From the NCBI RefSeq assembly GCF_000203795.2, contig NW_006281100.1:298535-362534 (forward strand): a stretch of DNA of 64,000 bases. Direction: 5' to 3'. Made by a program: the position numbers and the translations under genes. The notes below the pieces were generated by a model. It searched no databases and was not told the origin of the DNA. It was given only the letters and a program-made list of their open reading frames with translations. Shown here piece by piece: positions 47,001 to 60,750 of the stretch. Every line of letters begins with the position of its first letter. The first letter of the stretch is position 1. Source of the stretch: Batrachochytrium dendrobatidis JAM81 (lineage: Eukaryota > Chytridiomycota > Chytridiomycetes > Rhizophydiales).

Positions 47001-49785
47001 GCTGAATGTTGTGCATATTTCACTGACCAATACGTTTTCGTGCCTCCGCAAAAACAATTTGATCAAATCATCAAATAGTGTTTCAAATACCTAGATATCA
47101 AACAAGATGGTTGAGCCAATAGTAAAAACTAGAAATAATGCACAAGCAATAAAAACAAACCTTGATTTGGCGCAGATCTATAAAGCTAACCAGTGGAATG
47201 GAGCGAATAAGAATAATACATTCTACAAGTGAATCAAGACCGTATCCGACTAACTCAGAGCTATATTTTTGGATAAGAGGTGGCAGGTTTTCGATAAGAA
47301 TCTGACTCATTTGAAGAGTTTCGGAATCTGTCTTTTCAGCAGTGGCAGCACCAAGTTTACCAGACTTTCCTGTTGCATTTGCATTAATTTCTGAAAGTGT
47401 TATTGCCACAGACGATGAAAATATTAAAACCAGGCAGCACTCTATATCCTCGGTCATCCGCAAAGGATCCTCGTTTTTTGCACTCATATTGGCCATGGTA
47501 TTTTCACTATCTAGTGTATCAGAGAGCAAAAAACTGCACATGATGCTATAGTCCTACATTATTCAAGTTTAATTCAAAACCAAGCTGTCAGCATAATTTT
47601 GAAAAATATACTGTATAGTATAAATAGACAAATAAAAGTGCCCTGCTATCAACAATGGTATACCTTGAGACATGAAACATGGGGCCAAAGAGCCATAACT
47701 GCAGTATGTACGTTATAATACCCAATATTAGCATTGTGTCGATCGCTATTACCTGCTCGAAGATTGATAAAATTTAAAAGTTGATAAAAATTTCGTTCAA
47801 ACAGTGTGCTATCCATCTGGTGAGCAGGTGCTAAATCGCAAGTGCGAATAGACAAAATCTCAAGATTTTCCAGCTGATCATTTGCCTGTGCTTCAGTACT
47901 TTCTTGAGTAGTTTGAACAGCTGTTTTGCGATCATTGACAAGATCTGCAATTTTTACAATGGCAGTAGCCAATGTTTTGAATTTTAAGCAAGTCTGCTGA
48001 GTCTCATCAAGTTTGCTCACAGTAACCTCGTCATCCATGGCAGGCTGGTAATAGTTTTCTAGCCACCAATCTGCGACGAATGGCGCAACTGCATTACGAA
48101 TCTTTATATCTGAATCCATCAACAAAACAACAACGTTTTCTGCATCGACATCTTCAATAAAGCCGTTTTTGAAAAAAAGAGAAATCGTCACTGCTGCCAT
48201 TTGACGTACTGCAGAATCAATGTCACAAGAAGCCATTTGAAGTATGCGTGCTTTAAATCGCTCGGAAAACACGCGCATACCACCAATCAAAGATGATTCC
48301 GCATAAAGCAGATTCAATGAACTCAGAGTATCCAAACGAACATGGCCAATCTGTCAATAAAGAATGTTGTAAGGAAATATGTTAGAATAATTGCACAAAG
48401 CAAGCTAGACAGTCATGGCAAATACAACACACTTTATCAGATAGCATCCATCCCAAATATCGCAAATGCTGCGAGTCAAGATAGTAAGTGGGATACTTGT
48501 GGATCCATTGGCCAAGCTCACGGATGCACTCGGATCGAATAACAGAGTCTGTATCTCTATACCGATGAATAAATATGCCATCATACAAATCTTTCATCCT
48601 GTTTTCCAGCATCGACTTTTTAGCTTGCAGATCGTAAACTCGCGTTTCAGTCTGTTTTAAACGCTGGGAGACACCCTTGGACTGCTCGGTTTCTAGCTGA
48701 CGATTAGCAATGGCCAATTCAGTGTGATTATTTTGAGCTGAATCACACAAACCAGTGAGGATGACAAGTGCTGCTGTGGTTGCAGTGTGACGGAAAGGAC
48801 GAAAGGAAGACGAACTCATTGTAGCAAGCCATTGGCTAAGTAGTTCTGTAAGCAACGAGCCCTTCTTGGTCACAATTTTGCTATTCACCAGTCGCACCCA
48901 TCGAGTCCAAAACTCTTCAAAAGTTTTACGGAACTTTATTGAAGATCGACCTTTTCCCTTGGGTGCCAATGGGTAATCTGATTGGAGTTGCTAAAACCAT
49001 TCATTCAGATCTTAATGATGAGTCTGGTGCATTATACAAATCTTTAAACATCACATCTAATACTTACCAGACTACATTGATGCTGAATATCTTGCAGTGC
49101 ATCTGTGATCAAGTCCGAATCCTCAATGGTTTCACGGTTGACCATGGGTTTAGTACATCCTGCAGCCTATTATTACAAATTCAATAAACAAATTTAATCC
49201 ATGCAATAACAAGCATAGACTCTACTAGCTAAATACGGACGGAATCAGTCATGCATAACATACCTGAATCAAGAAATTCACCAGATCACACATGGCTTCA
49301 TTTGGGTCCTGCTGATACGACTCTATCCAATCAATAATGATGGGTTCAAGGGCTAGTCTGTGATTGAATACAATTTCATACAAGGTCTCTGTCAAAACAG
49401 CATCTCCTGTCGCTTGTAAAGAAACGACAGCGGCAGTTGCAGACTCTATGCCAATAGAATTCTTTTTGGCCTGTTTTGTTGGTATAGGCTTTTTTCCTGC
49501 TGCTGACCGTTTTTTGGAAGCGATGGCTGTTCTTGCTGGTTTTTGTGGAGACTCGAGATCACTATCTGTTGTTGCTACTGTACGAGTTTCTAGTGCAGGT
49601 GCTTCCAACTCCTTTTCTTTTGATGGAAAACGCCCATTGTTCTGTTGAACTGCCAATGGGTTACGAGTAGACCGAACTGGTCGACCATTAGTAACTGGGG
49701 ATGTTTCGGTATCTGCAGCAGTGGCAGTTACCACATTATCCAATGCAGCTGCTCGGCTCCGACTGTTATGATTTGAATAATCCAT
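44003..49785 (-). CDS. SCC3: Cohesin subunit Scc3/STAG (stromalin)
   Basis: Eight exons: 49264-49785, 49068-49166, 48433-48990, 47664-48350, 47161-47553, 45564-47090, 44901-45481 and 44003-44825. All frames join, giving 1729 residues, longer than the 1100-1260 usual for the family. The STAG domain (WIESYQQDPNEAMCDLVNFL) is followed by the stromalin conserved domain: MKDLYDGIFIHRYRDTDSVI, SECIRELGQWIHKYP, LRYLGWMLSDK. HEAT-like repeats follow. The tail (about 240 residues) is Ser/Lys/Arg-rich, ending SRKKVRRG. Scc3 binds Scc1/Rad21 and DNA to load and hold the cohesin ring. N-terminal and C-terminal low-complexity stretches account for part of the extra length. Confidence 0.94.
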
Positions 49786-50695
49786 ATCCCCAAAGAATAG
49801 AAAGCAATGAAAATGCAGTTAGTATAGGTTAATCTTGAATCATCGACTGACATTATTTGTCCGATCGCCTAAACACTTCAGTCTGCACACATGCATGAGC
49901 TGTTCAAAGCAACACTCAGCTAGACAAAAGAACTCATTTATACTCTCTGTATATGACATATCCCAAATATGGTGCGATTCAAAACAGTACCTAGTACCTC
50001 GCAACATCAGTTTCGAATGTCCGATTTAATGTGTCAATATTTAAAATCTCGGGTGAGTCGATCACCAAAAGCAATTCAAATTATATTCCCATTCACATAA
50101 AATGAACCACTTTTGTATTTATCTTGCAGTCTTTTCTGTTATTAGAGAAATTGGTTTTACACATGAGGAAATATCTAGCACAATCTGCTATTGAAGTTTG
50201 GTTGTATCTTGATCAGATATGTTTTCAAATGAACATTTCAAAAATGAAACTATTATTCCCATGATGATCACCCAATGTTCACTTGTAGAAAAGGAAAGTT
50301 GAAGAGATGTTATGTGGGATATATTGAAACAGGAATGTAAACATCCAGCATGTTTATACAAGAATGAGCAGACCAGTCAACTAAAAAGTTCAGAAAGCAA
50401 TGTTGCTCAACAACATTGGCACCAAACAAGACTGGCCGTTTAAACACTCGTAATATTACATTTTACAAATACAGCTGTATATTCCCAGACTACCGGACAA
50501 TAACAAAGACTAACAAATTAAAATAAATCTTTTTGTTTATTGAGGCATAATAAACTAGAAAATAAATCAATAGCATAATTGAGGTGTTCATAGAGATAGC
50601 AGACACTCGAATAAAGAGGTCAAGCATCTCTATTTATTTGGGTGAGATGGGGGTAAACCCAACACATCTGTTGAAACCAGTCTCAGTGAAGCATT
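49786..50695. other. intergenic gap SCC3 upstream, with MITE copy E
   Basis: Holds the SCC3 promoter and the 3' UTR of the next gene. The repeat at about 50083-50475 takes up nearly half. No gene supported. Confidence 0.45.
50083..50475. mobile_element. MITE-like repeat, copy E
   Basis: The left end carries ATTCCCATTCACATAAAATG. The right end, reverse-complemented, carries ATACAGCTGTATTTGTAAAA followed by TG, an imperfect inverted pair. The interior 50257-50475 aligns with copy B (24982-25215), including segments near AACAGGAATG and ACAAGAATGA. Boundaries are approximate. Confidence 0.55.
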
Positions 50696-52100
50696 CTACT
50701 GGGTACGGTTACTTCCAAGAAGTACATCAGTGTCAGATGTGGGATCTGGGCAGTATTCGGGAAGAGGCTCAACCGTAATACTCTGGAAAGACTCTGCTTT
50801 GGCCTCAGCAGCCTTGGGATCTTCAAAGGAAACCTTGTATTTGGAGTCATATTCATCCGAGTCGCGCTGTTCGGAATTGTAAGCATCAGCGGTTTGCAGA
50901 CGGGAATGAGTGCAGCGAAGAGAAATGAATGACACAACAGCAGTAACAGCGTTGAGGAGAGCGCAAGCAAGAGCCACGACAAGCACAGATCCAGACAGGC
51001 ATGTGAGAACTTGAATGTAGACAGGCTGTTTATGGAGCCAGATGAGGAAATGGTGAGGAGCATGGACAGCCTTGGCAGCAGTGTTGGATTCCTGGGGATC
51101 GCTACCCATAGAGTCGCCACAGCCCATGTCAAGATCATCAGCTGGAAGTTTCTTGTCCTCGGTACGCACGGCACCAGTAATGTCAACGTGTTTTGGAGCC
51201 TCCTCTTCAGAAGCTTCGTGAGAATCCACTTCAGAAGATGGAATGGTAAGTGGAACAGATCCGTCCTTTTCATCGTGGGGTTTGCCGTGATGAACAGTTC
51301 CATCTGGGAAAATCTCAATCACTTGCTGGATGCGACTACCCTGTGTGACCAATTTACCATTCACCTCAAAGACACGTTCAGAAATTAAAATGCGACGAAT
51401 GATTATGCCGTCATGATGAACATCGGAACCACTAGCAGTAATCTGAACCTTGACTATACCCTTGTCAAATGCTTTAAGCGCGGCTTTGCGATCGGCACTT
51501 TTGTCGATAGAAACGGCGGTTTTAGCGGTGACTTTGATTTCAGTAATTCCCATAGGGACAGAAACACCATTGACAGAGATCTGGCATTTAGATTTAATGT
51601 TAATAAACCTGATACATCTAGGGACAGACAAATCAAGGTGCACTTGTCTAAACCAACAAACTCCACTCGTCAACAAATCATACCTTTTTTGTGTCTGGGC
51701 TGACATCAAAGTTCAAAAGAATCTGCGAGTATTTTGCGCCAACAAGACCCGGGGTATGAGAAGTCCCGTCAGAAGAGTTCGAGCCATCGTCAACAAGCAT
51801 ATCCACACGCTGTACCGACACAACAAAGTGAGATGCCGAGGCAGAAGTAAGGGCAGAATTGGCAGACTTGCTCTTGATAGTATGGTTGGAGACACCCTTT
51901 TTAGGGTCAATGGCAATTGAAATGTTTTTGCCATGGTCGACACCCTTTGGTCCTATGGTTATGGAAGACAGACGCACGTTAGTCTTGTGGAGATCATGGA
52001 TCATGGGATTGGCGACAACAGACGAAATTGCTGAAAAAAGGAGCACAAATGCTCCGACAGCAGACGCAGGGGAAATGCGAAGGGAAAATGGAAGTTGCAT
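50696..52100 (-). CDS. predicted secreted / type I membrane protein, unknown
   Basis: Two exons, 51684-52100 and 50696-51580, phase 0, give 433 residues. The signal peptide is clear: a charged start, a hydrophobic core (AVGAFVLLFSAISSVVA) and a likely cut before NPMIHD. The ectodomain is rich in Ser, Val and Asp with several N-x-S/T sites (NISI, NHTI). It includes a region with regular beta-like alternation (GVSVPMGITEIKVTAKTAVS). One strong transmembrane span (LTCLSGSVLVVALACALLNA) follows at about residue 335. A cytosolic tail of about 75 residues holds acidic and tyrosine motifs. No known family. The intron acceptor was chosen so that DTKK joins ISVNGV in frame; a nearer AG breaks the frame. 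Confidence 0.78.
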
Positions 52101-53815
52101 AGTTAAAGTGTGGAATTCAGGAGCGAACCAAGTTTATGTTTGCAGGTGAGAAAATGCAATACAAAAGGTTTATCGCTATATGTGTATATCTTTTAGTTGA
52201 TAAAAAAAGCGTAATGTCGGCTTCTTATCTAAAAAACTTTGACGAGTGGGAATGCTGCTCCCAAGATGGCACCAATTACTCCCAAAAAACGATGGTTTAC
52301 ACCACCCAAACAAAAGCAACCAAAGCAGCCCGGTGTCTTCCTTTAGCCACCCATTGAACCAACAATCCTTGTACTCTATTTCCGTGTACGCGTAGACCAC
52401 AACACTGCGCAGCAGCTACCAGCGACACTTTCAATAACAAATATAGCCTCAATCTTTGTGTCGTAGATCGGATTGCTATACCTCGAAACTATTCTACTTT
52501 TTGAACCTGTCATGCTCAGCGAGATTTATTGATACAAACATGCTTAAACCAGCAGGCATAGCAAGCACTGGCACCTAGCCAAAATAGCATTTGTAGTCGA
52601 GCTTGACAAGGTATCACAAGCATACTGTAGGATGCTAAATTCAAAATAATATGTCTAGTATCAGCCTTCAAAACTGTGTTGTGTTTTTCAACTACATAAT
52701 AGATTCACGCCTTGGACACAATATCTGCCTCTTTGCCGCACTCTGTGATCCAATAGCTTAAAAGTCGTTTTCAGCCTCGATAATTAGATTTTCCCAATTG
52801 TAAGCATTAAATCACAGTTTCAAACAGTTAAAACCCACCGCATTGTGATTTACATACTGCACCCACCATGTCAAACAGCTGGATTTAGAAAACGTTTTGT
52901 GCCACCAATTCCAAAAAGCATTTTTCAATGGGCAGTTGACTCAATTTACCGCATATGCAAACTAGTAAATATTTTCTTGTTTAAAATACAAATTTATTAT
53001 ATTGAATCTAGCATAAAATAAGCCATCTTTTGATTGAAATGCTATGTAATCTACACTAGATCAATAAAAACACTGTTGAATATAGTCACAGCTAGCAGCA
53101 ATAGGAGAGAAAGTATTTTTGGTTGTATAGAAAGCTTGAATGTTTTGAAAATATTCAGATAGCATCAAGCAAGTAGCTGTTTGTAGCATTTCAGAAATGA
53201 TTGTTTTCTGCTCGCAATATTACGATTGTTTTAGATGATATGCAGACTAGGTGAAATGCCAGAGCTCGCGTCATAACATCAAATGGATGACGTTCTGTGT
53301 TCAATCAACAGGATCAGCAAATGACTCGATAAACTGATTGTATCAAGACAGTTGGATTGCCGTTGTGGCATAGTAGACACAATCGATAGACCATTCTGCT
53401 ATTCACATCAACAAACGGACAATCGACCAATATTTGCAAAAAAACAACACATTGATAGTGATGGTTGCTGACAATCTCATTTGTCTCTTCATTTTCATAT
53501 CTATTGTTGATATAGTCATAGACGGTTCAGTCAACACTGTGCTATCCAGTAAACTGACATATCATGTCATGAGACTGCTTGTTATGACACTTGTTTAGTG
53601 TTCCGTTTTACATGAATACGGTGTTAAAAGTCGATCAGTGTCAGTCGAATCACATTTATTTCAAATCTATTCACTACGAACAATGGCAACTTGTTAAATG
53701 TCATTGTTCTGCCGTCTGCTTTCCAGTGGTTGAATCCGGGCTAAACTTCAAGCTACTCGAATTCACAAATTTGATTGCATTTCATTTTTAATCAAATTTG
53801 ATTACAAGCGTTTAT
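52101..53815. other. 1.7-kb gene-poor region with repeat remnants
   Basis: No supported gene on either strand. Contents noted are a 58-nt segment at 53144-53201 shared with 60538-60595, and the repeat-end motif TTTTACATGAATACGGTGTT at 53606-53625. The motif resembles the right end of the MITE-like family and may mark a decayed copy whose other end was not found. The last 150 nt should include the promoter of the next gene. Confidence 0.5.
53144..53201. repeat. dispersed 58-nt repeat, copy 1
   Basis: Shares the core ATTCAGATAGCATCAAGCAA and flanking bases with 60538-60595 in the same orientation, about 80 percent identical by eye. Confidence 0.6.
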
Positions 53816-55137
53816 ATGAACGCTTTAAACAATGGATCGCATACAGACCATCCAGAAACAAATGCTCTAGACATCAGTAACATTCCTCCTATTCAAAGAA
53901 ACCCATTCATGTTTGTACTTCAAGGGACAGCTGGTGCAGGTATGCTTTCAAACCACTTCAATCAGCCGTGGAATAAGTTTTAATTCTATCCACAACAACT
54001 GCTCAAAACATTCAAGAGCCAATGCACACTCAATGTATTTCAAAACAACTGAGCTTTATTTTGTTTTTAGCTTTTGCTGGTGCGATAGGAGGCATGGCTT
54101 CAGGGTATATCCGGGCTAATAATCTTGCAGCTTCTGCCTTTGGCATGGGATCTAATTGGCTGATTATATCTGCACCGTTTTTGAGTTGAGTATCTGTAAA
54201 TATAAAAATAATTCATTACGATGACATATATGCATTGCCTAGCAGTTAAAATCAAACGTCCTCTTTTACGATTGTTTGGATGCATTGTCCCTATGCCTTT
54301 CCCAGCTCGTATAATTGTATCTAATATCACATTCATTTGCTTTAAATCATGAGTAGCATTGAGAGAAGGTGTGTTGCAGTTTAGGTATTGGCAAAACGAG
54401 AGAAATGGTGTTCATTCGTTATTACGCAAAGATGCCGACGACAAAATTGCATCTACCACTGCTGGGATGATCACTGGTGCCGGACTTGGATGGATGTGGC
54501 GTGAGTATTGAATCCTGTGATTCTATACTTGACTGTGATGCTCACGTAACTTTATTCCTGGTTGCTATTTAATGATATGATTCTAAATAACTATGCCCAA
54601 TGGAAATTCTCGTGTCTAGGCGGCAGTGCAGCCGCTCCAACTGGTGCTATTATGTATGGTCTAATAGCGTACACGATCCAATCTGGATTAAGTATGGCTC
54701 GCAACTATCGGCTAGACAAGGCAGCAGAGTTGTATCAGAAGCGTCACCAACTCAATCTGAAAGCGGGCTACACAGGATCTGATTTGACAGCGCTGCATAC
54801 CGAAGAGATTGGACGGCCAATATGGTGGAAAGTATTATGGCGTAACAAAAATGACGACATGTCTATGCAGGCCAGACCAGATCCGAACTGGGATCCTTTG
54901 GGATCCGCTGCTCAATGGATTTTTACTCAAATTCGAACTCGCATCGACTTTGGCCCTGAATCCAGTCCCTTTTTGAATGCATTTGATCTCAGGTATCGAA
55001 AAGTGTTGAACGCCAAACTCGATATCTTGCAAGCTCAGATATCGTTGTTGAAAACTGAGATTTATAATTTGGAACAAGTTACTGGTTGCAGTGTCGCACC
55101 CACCGTGTCTAATTCAAACAAGACTGAAAATGCATAA
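53816..55137 (+). CDS. Tim17/Tim22/Tim23 family membrane protein
   Basis: Four exons, 53816-53939, 54071-54184, 54354-54500 and 54620-55137, give 300 residues. The first 200 residues hold several Gly/Ala-rich hydrophobic segments: FVLQGTAGAAFAGAIGGMAS, then STTAGMITGAGLGWMWRGSA, then PTGAIMYGLIAYTIQSGLSM. That spacing and GxxxG content fit the Tim17/22/23 family of inner mitochondrial membrane proteins. The C-terminal 100 residues are soluble, with WWKVLWRNK and a final coiled coil (LDILQAQISLLKTEIYNLEQ). This tail is absent from core Tim17, Tim22 and Tim23 and recalls side members such as TIMMDC1-like proteins. Exon 3 has two possible acceptors 3 nt apart. Confidence 0.7.
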
Positions 55138-55275
55138 TAATCAATAAACTCTTTAAAAGGCTGAATCAGCACATGGTCGCATTAGCTCTACTTGACGATT
55201 TAAATATATGAACACAACTAATTGATATGATCTAGACAGATAGATCGCGTAAGCACAACTCAATCACTTGTTCAT

Positions 55276-57398
<2,123 letters not shown>

Positions 57399-57779
57399 TG
57401 TTTTCTGCTTATCGAGTTGTATCGTCAAACTCGAACCATGAAACTGGATTCCAATTTATTGTTTCCAAAAACCCAATGCAAGTCGAGTATAGTGTAGCCA
57501 TCTAGTGTCGAAATGTATTCAATATTTTTATATTGCAATGGATTGTTACATATTTGAAACAATGGCATCCACACTATAGAACTGGTCCATACATCACATT
57601 CGGCACTGTAGAAATAAACCTCTAATGAATCAGACAGATTTAAATGTTGAACGTGCATTACAATGACGATAAAAATACATGTAGTACACTCAAGATCATT
57701 TCTTGATAGGAATCAAAATTCTTTTGTAGTCAAATGGTTTGCAATAAAAGTAACACATACAGTTACTCTGATGATAGAG
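57399..57779. other. intergenic gap upstream of SRP54
   Basis: 381 nt in tandem arrangement between the SRP54 start and the next gene's stop. No coding or regulatory feature recognised. Confidence 0.4.
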
Positions 57780-59024
57780 TCAAAAAAGAGTCGCGAGTGC
57801 ATAAGCAGTAGCAGCAATAATTTCCACCATGTGGGCAGCCTCTGGTAAAATCTCAAATATCCCAAGCCGAGTAAACGAATAGTTTGTTCTACGAAAATGG
57901 CAAATGATTTTTGTGACAGAAAACAGCGATAATTCCAGCTCTCCATTAGCTATATACTGAGCAGTCCACGAGTAAATATGTCCATCGGGAGCATTGAATA
58001 TAAAACATGTATCGGATGTATGATCTTTGGAAATGAAAACCTCGGTAGCAAGATCCGCTCCAACAACGGTGATTGTGTTGGGTGTAGTGGAAGACTGGCG
58101 AATAGAAAACATAATCTTTCCCTTTTGATTATGTCGATGAACATTAAGATCCAATGGCATATGTGACGAAACGGCGACAAACTGCATGATTTGCTGTCCA
58201 GACACGTCAACAACAGCAACATCATTCCAGCCGCTACGTTGAAGATACCAAGTGAGATATACAGGTGGAGTTTGATCGAGAAATGTAGGGAGAGTAGCTG
58301 CTTTTGAAGTGCAGTTGGACTCTTCGGGAAAAGCTATTACAGATGCCGATCGTTTATGTGGAAACCTGGATGCACCAAGTGCCCACAGTGGAGTGAAATG
58401 CAGCGATGAAGCACGGTGCATTTTGGGCTGGATTTGAGATGGTGCAGAAGTTGGCGTAGAGGGAATTGATTTTATGGCTGGATCTGTGCTAGCAACTGCC
58501 ATAGATTTGCCAAGACGGTTTTCATCACCAGCAGTTTGGCAACGAACCACATGTGTCGGGCCTGCATCTCCTGTAAAATCATTGCTCATAAACACATGAT
58601 CGTCCTTATTAATGAAAGCAGGTGAATGGTTGGTATCTTGGTCTTCAAACGGCAGCGCATCTGCAGGTGGAAGTACACCAAATGACCAGTCTTCATCGGA
58701 GTTATAAGGCGAAAGGATCTTGGATATAGAAGATGAGATATATGACAAGGTACTAGATATACTACGCTTCTTGACAAGCCCACAATGGGCGCCTTTATGG
58801 TTGCGGTAATTGTAATTGTCCGTAGGCGTGCCTAACCCGCTATTTATAGTATGAGCATCTCCATGCCGCTGACCACAACCGCCACCATATAATGAATTCG
58901 TTTCTGATTGAATGGTACTATTTGTAGTAAACTGTGATGGCATAAGACTGCCTTTGTCGTCAAAGATGGGTTCATGGCCCACACGGACAAAGACTACACC
59001 CGACTCAGATTCAGCCTCGACCAT
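57780..59024 (-). CDS. orphan protein with C-terminal beta-rich domain
   Basis: Single exon, 414 residues from the first ATG (59024); a TTG-started frame extends three codons further. The first 250 residues are low-complexity, Ser/Thr/Asp-rich with basic patches (KKRSISSTLSYISSSISKIL). The last 160 form an ordered, beta-rich stretch: VYLTWYLQRSGWNDVAVVDV, KIMFSIRQSS, TCFIFNAPDGHIYSWTAQYI, and a hydrophobic end EIIAATAYALATLF. The DG-x-x-Y-x-W element in a strand-rich domain resembles fungal DUF6593 or tubby-C/LURP-like folds, but this is only a pattern impression. Localisation unknown. Confidence 0.65.
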   Translation of the reverse strand: MVEAESESGVVFVRVGHEPIFDDKGSLMPSQFTTNSTIQSETNSLYGGGCGQRHGDAHTINSGLGTPTDNYNYRNHKGAHCGLVKKRSISSTLSYISSSISKILSPYNSDEDWSFGVLPPADALPFEDQDTNHSPAFINKDDHVFMSNDFTGDAGPTHVVRCQTAGDENRLGKSMAVASTDPAIKSIPSTPTSAPSQIQPKMHRASSLHFTPLWALGASRFPHKRSASVIAFPEESNCTSKAATLPTFLDQTPPVYLTWYLQRSGWNDVAVVDVSGQQIMQFVAVSSHMPLDLNVHRHNQKGKIMFSIRQSSTTPNTITVVGADLATEVFISKDHTSDTCFIFNAPDGHIYSWTAQYIANGELELSLFSVTKIICHFRRTNYSFTRLGIFEILPEAAHMVEIIAATAYALATLF

Positions 59025-59379
59025 TGAGAACAAATATCTTGAGATTTATAAAGGAGCGTTGATGGAGCGAGACGAGATCTACAATAAAACCGCAGATGGA
59101 TGAACAGCAAATGGATTTGTAAAACTAGGGAAACAATAGCCACAATAGATGCAGCTTTTCTACATTTGGCGTATATTAGACTCGTTGCAGCTAAAATTAT
59201 AGCATATGCATGCTACCATATCCTTGCCACCACCATCTACTAAATCTAGACTTTATATTGCCAATAGCTACTGGCTTTATTTGAAAAATCTGCCTCAAAC
59301 TTGAGTTCATGGTTTCGTTGAAAATCAAACCATGTACAAACGGATCATCTTACAGCTAGCTATATTTTTTGAAAATAAC
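59025..59379. other. intergenic gap
   Basis: 355 nt between the orphan gene start and the SCP1 stop; presumed promoter and 3' UTR. No feature recognised. Confidence 0.4.
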
Positions 59380-60368
59380 CTAGTGAGCCTTTTTGCCTGG
59401 ATCTTGCGCTCCAATCTCACGGCGTACGCCAAAGGCTACCGATGGGATATTAGGATCACGAGCAAAACCCATCTGCAGGCCAATGATGTTCTTTCCCTGA
59501 TTCATTTGCTCCTGCGTAAATTGAACCTCATGCTTGTCTGCAAGCTTGGGGCCCAACAATGGACCATCGAATCCATGTTTGACAGCATGCCGAGAAAGAG
59601 AAAAAATCGAATCCACAACCTGACCCATATTTTTGCCTTCAAACAAATCAACTGTTTGGAACTGCTCCATTTTAGGGACACCTAGTTTATCAAGAGCTTG
59701 CAGAAATGTGCCAATGTTTTCCATCTGGAATTGAATGGCCACAGCTGGACATTGATTAAAACATTGCTTCAACCAAAAGACTGTCGAGCATGACTATGCA
59801 CAAGACAGCTATTCAACCCTATACACTTGCCTGCTTGAACGGCATCTTGGAAGTAGTCGCCTTTCCATTAAATCCACTGACGGTTTTGTTGGCAAGCCTA
59901 TAAAGATTTAAACCAGTTTATCCATAGAATCAGTATGGAATGGCCAATACAAGGATGTCAAACCAGAGTGCAACATGGTAAGATTTATGCTTTAAATGAT
60001 CAACATTGTATTTGAATCTACTCACTTGACAAGAAGCACTCCATCCTTGAGGCTGTCTTGAAAATTACTGGACGGAAATTTCTCTCCAACGACTGCTTCA
60101 ATCCATTCCTTGGCCTCTATCTCTCGCTTGGGGTCATACTTGGATGCCGCCTTGTCAGCTAATGTAGCAGCAGCATGTATTCAGCATGTTTAGTAAAGCA
60201 TATATAGAAACACGAATGATATTCTTGGGCCAATATTTCCCAGATATGAATACAGCCGAATAAAATGACTACTTGTTGAGCAGCCTAGTACATGCAGCCA
60301 ATACACCATCAAACTATACAAACGGGCCTACCAAGTTCCTTATCTAGACCGTAAATTGGGGCACTCAT
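59380..60368 (-). CDS. SCP1: Transgelin/calponin family actin-bundling protein
   Basis: Four exons, 60332-60368, 60026-60158, 59831-59897 and 59380-59724, give 193 residues. A calponin-homology domain starts after MSAPIYGLDKELADKAASKY and includes EAKEWIEAVVGEKF, FQDSLKDGVLLVKLANK, MENIGTFLQALDKLGVPKME and FQTVDLFEGKNMGQVVDSIF. A single calponin-like repeat near the end (NIIGLQMGFARDPNI) is the actin-binding signature. The domain layout matches yeast Scp1, which bundles filaments in cortical actin patches. The third intron begins GCAAGT; the GT two bases later would break the frame, so it is read as a GC-AG intron. Its acceptor at 59725-59726 places MENIGT directly after PFKQ, as in relatives. 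Confidence 0.92.
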
Positions 60369-60750
60369 AGAGATATAGACTAGGGTATAAAAACTTCAAA
60401 TTGCTGCTTTAAACTCGGAATAGAGTCAGGTGCTGAATGCCATTAAACGTGGAAATGTTGAATACGCTAATTCACACTGCGACAAAAGGGATGAGAACGG
60501 GAGAAAAATCGGTATTCCAACAACCCAATCCATCATGTTTTGAAACCATTCAGATAGCATCAAGCAAGCAGCTGTTGCAATATTTCAAAAACAAGAGGTT
60601 TCGCTTTGTAAAACTGCATGATTGGGTTTAGATTAGTTTACAAACTAGACAACAAGACCAAACGAGTGACATTATGTATTCAATTCGACTAGCATAGATG
60701 ACTATTAAAACAGTCGAGGCCAATAAAGTTGACGATTTATTAATAAAAAA
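60369..60750. other. intergenic gap with copy 2 of the dispersed 58-nt repeat
   Basis: 382 nt between the SCP1 start and the Bud4-like stop. Positions 60538-60595 match 53144-53201. Otherwise A/T-rich with no gene. Confidence 0.45.
60538..60595. repeat. dispersed 58-nt repeat, copy 2
   Basis: Same core ATTCAGATAGCATCAAGCAA as at 53157, in the same orientation, with scattered differences outside the core. Confidence 0.6.

Noticed and set aside
50683..51318. 211-codon minus-strand frame overlapping the membrane protein gene
   Set aside because: It is out of frame with the exon that carries the transmembrane span and splice-consistent ectodomain; it starts with a repetitive Leu-rich translation typical of shadows.
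51581..51683. Using the nearest AG (about 51648) to give a 36-nt intron in the membrane protein gene
   Set aside because: The intron would be very short and the next exon would hit a stop within five codons; the AG at 51581-51582 keeps the frame.
59725..59772. Longer start for SCP1 exon 4 (KQCFNQCPAVAIQF)
   Set aside because: Relatives have PFKQ directly followed by MEN; the stretch is better read as the pyrimidine-rich end of the intron.
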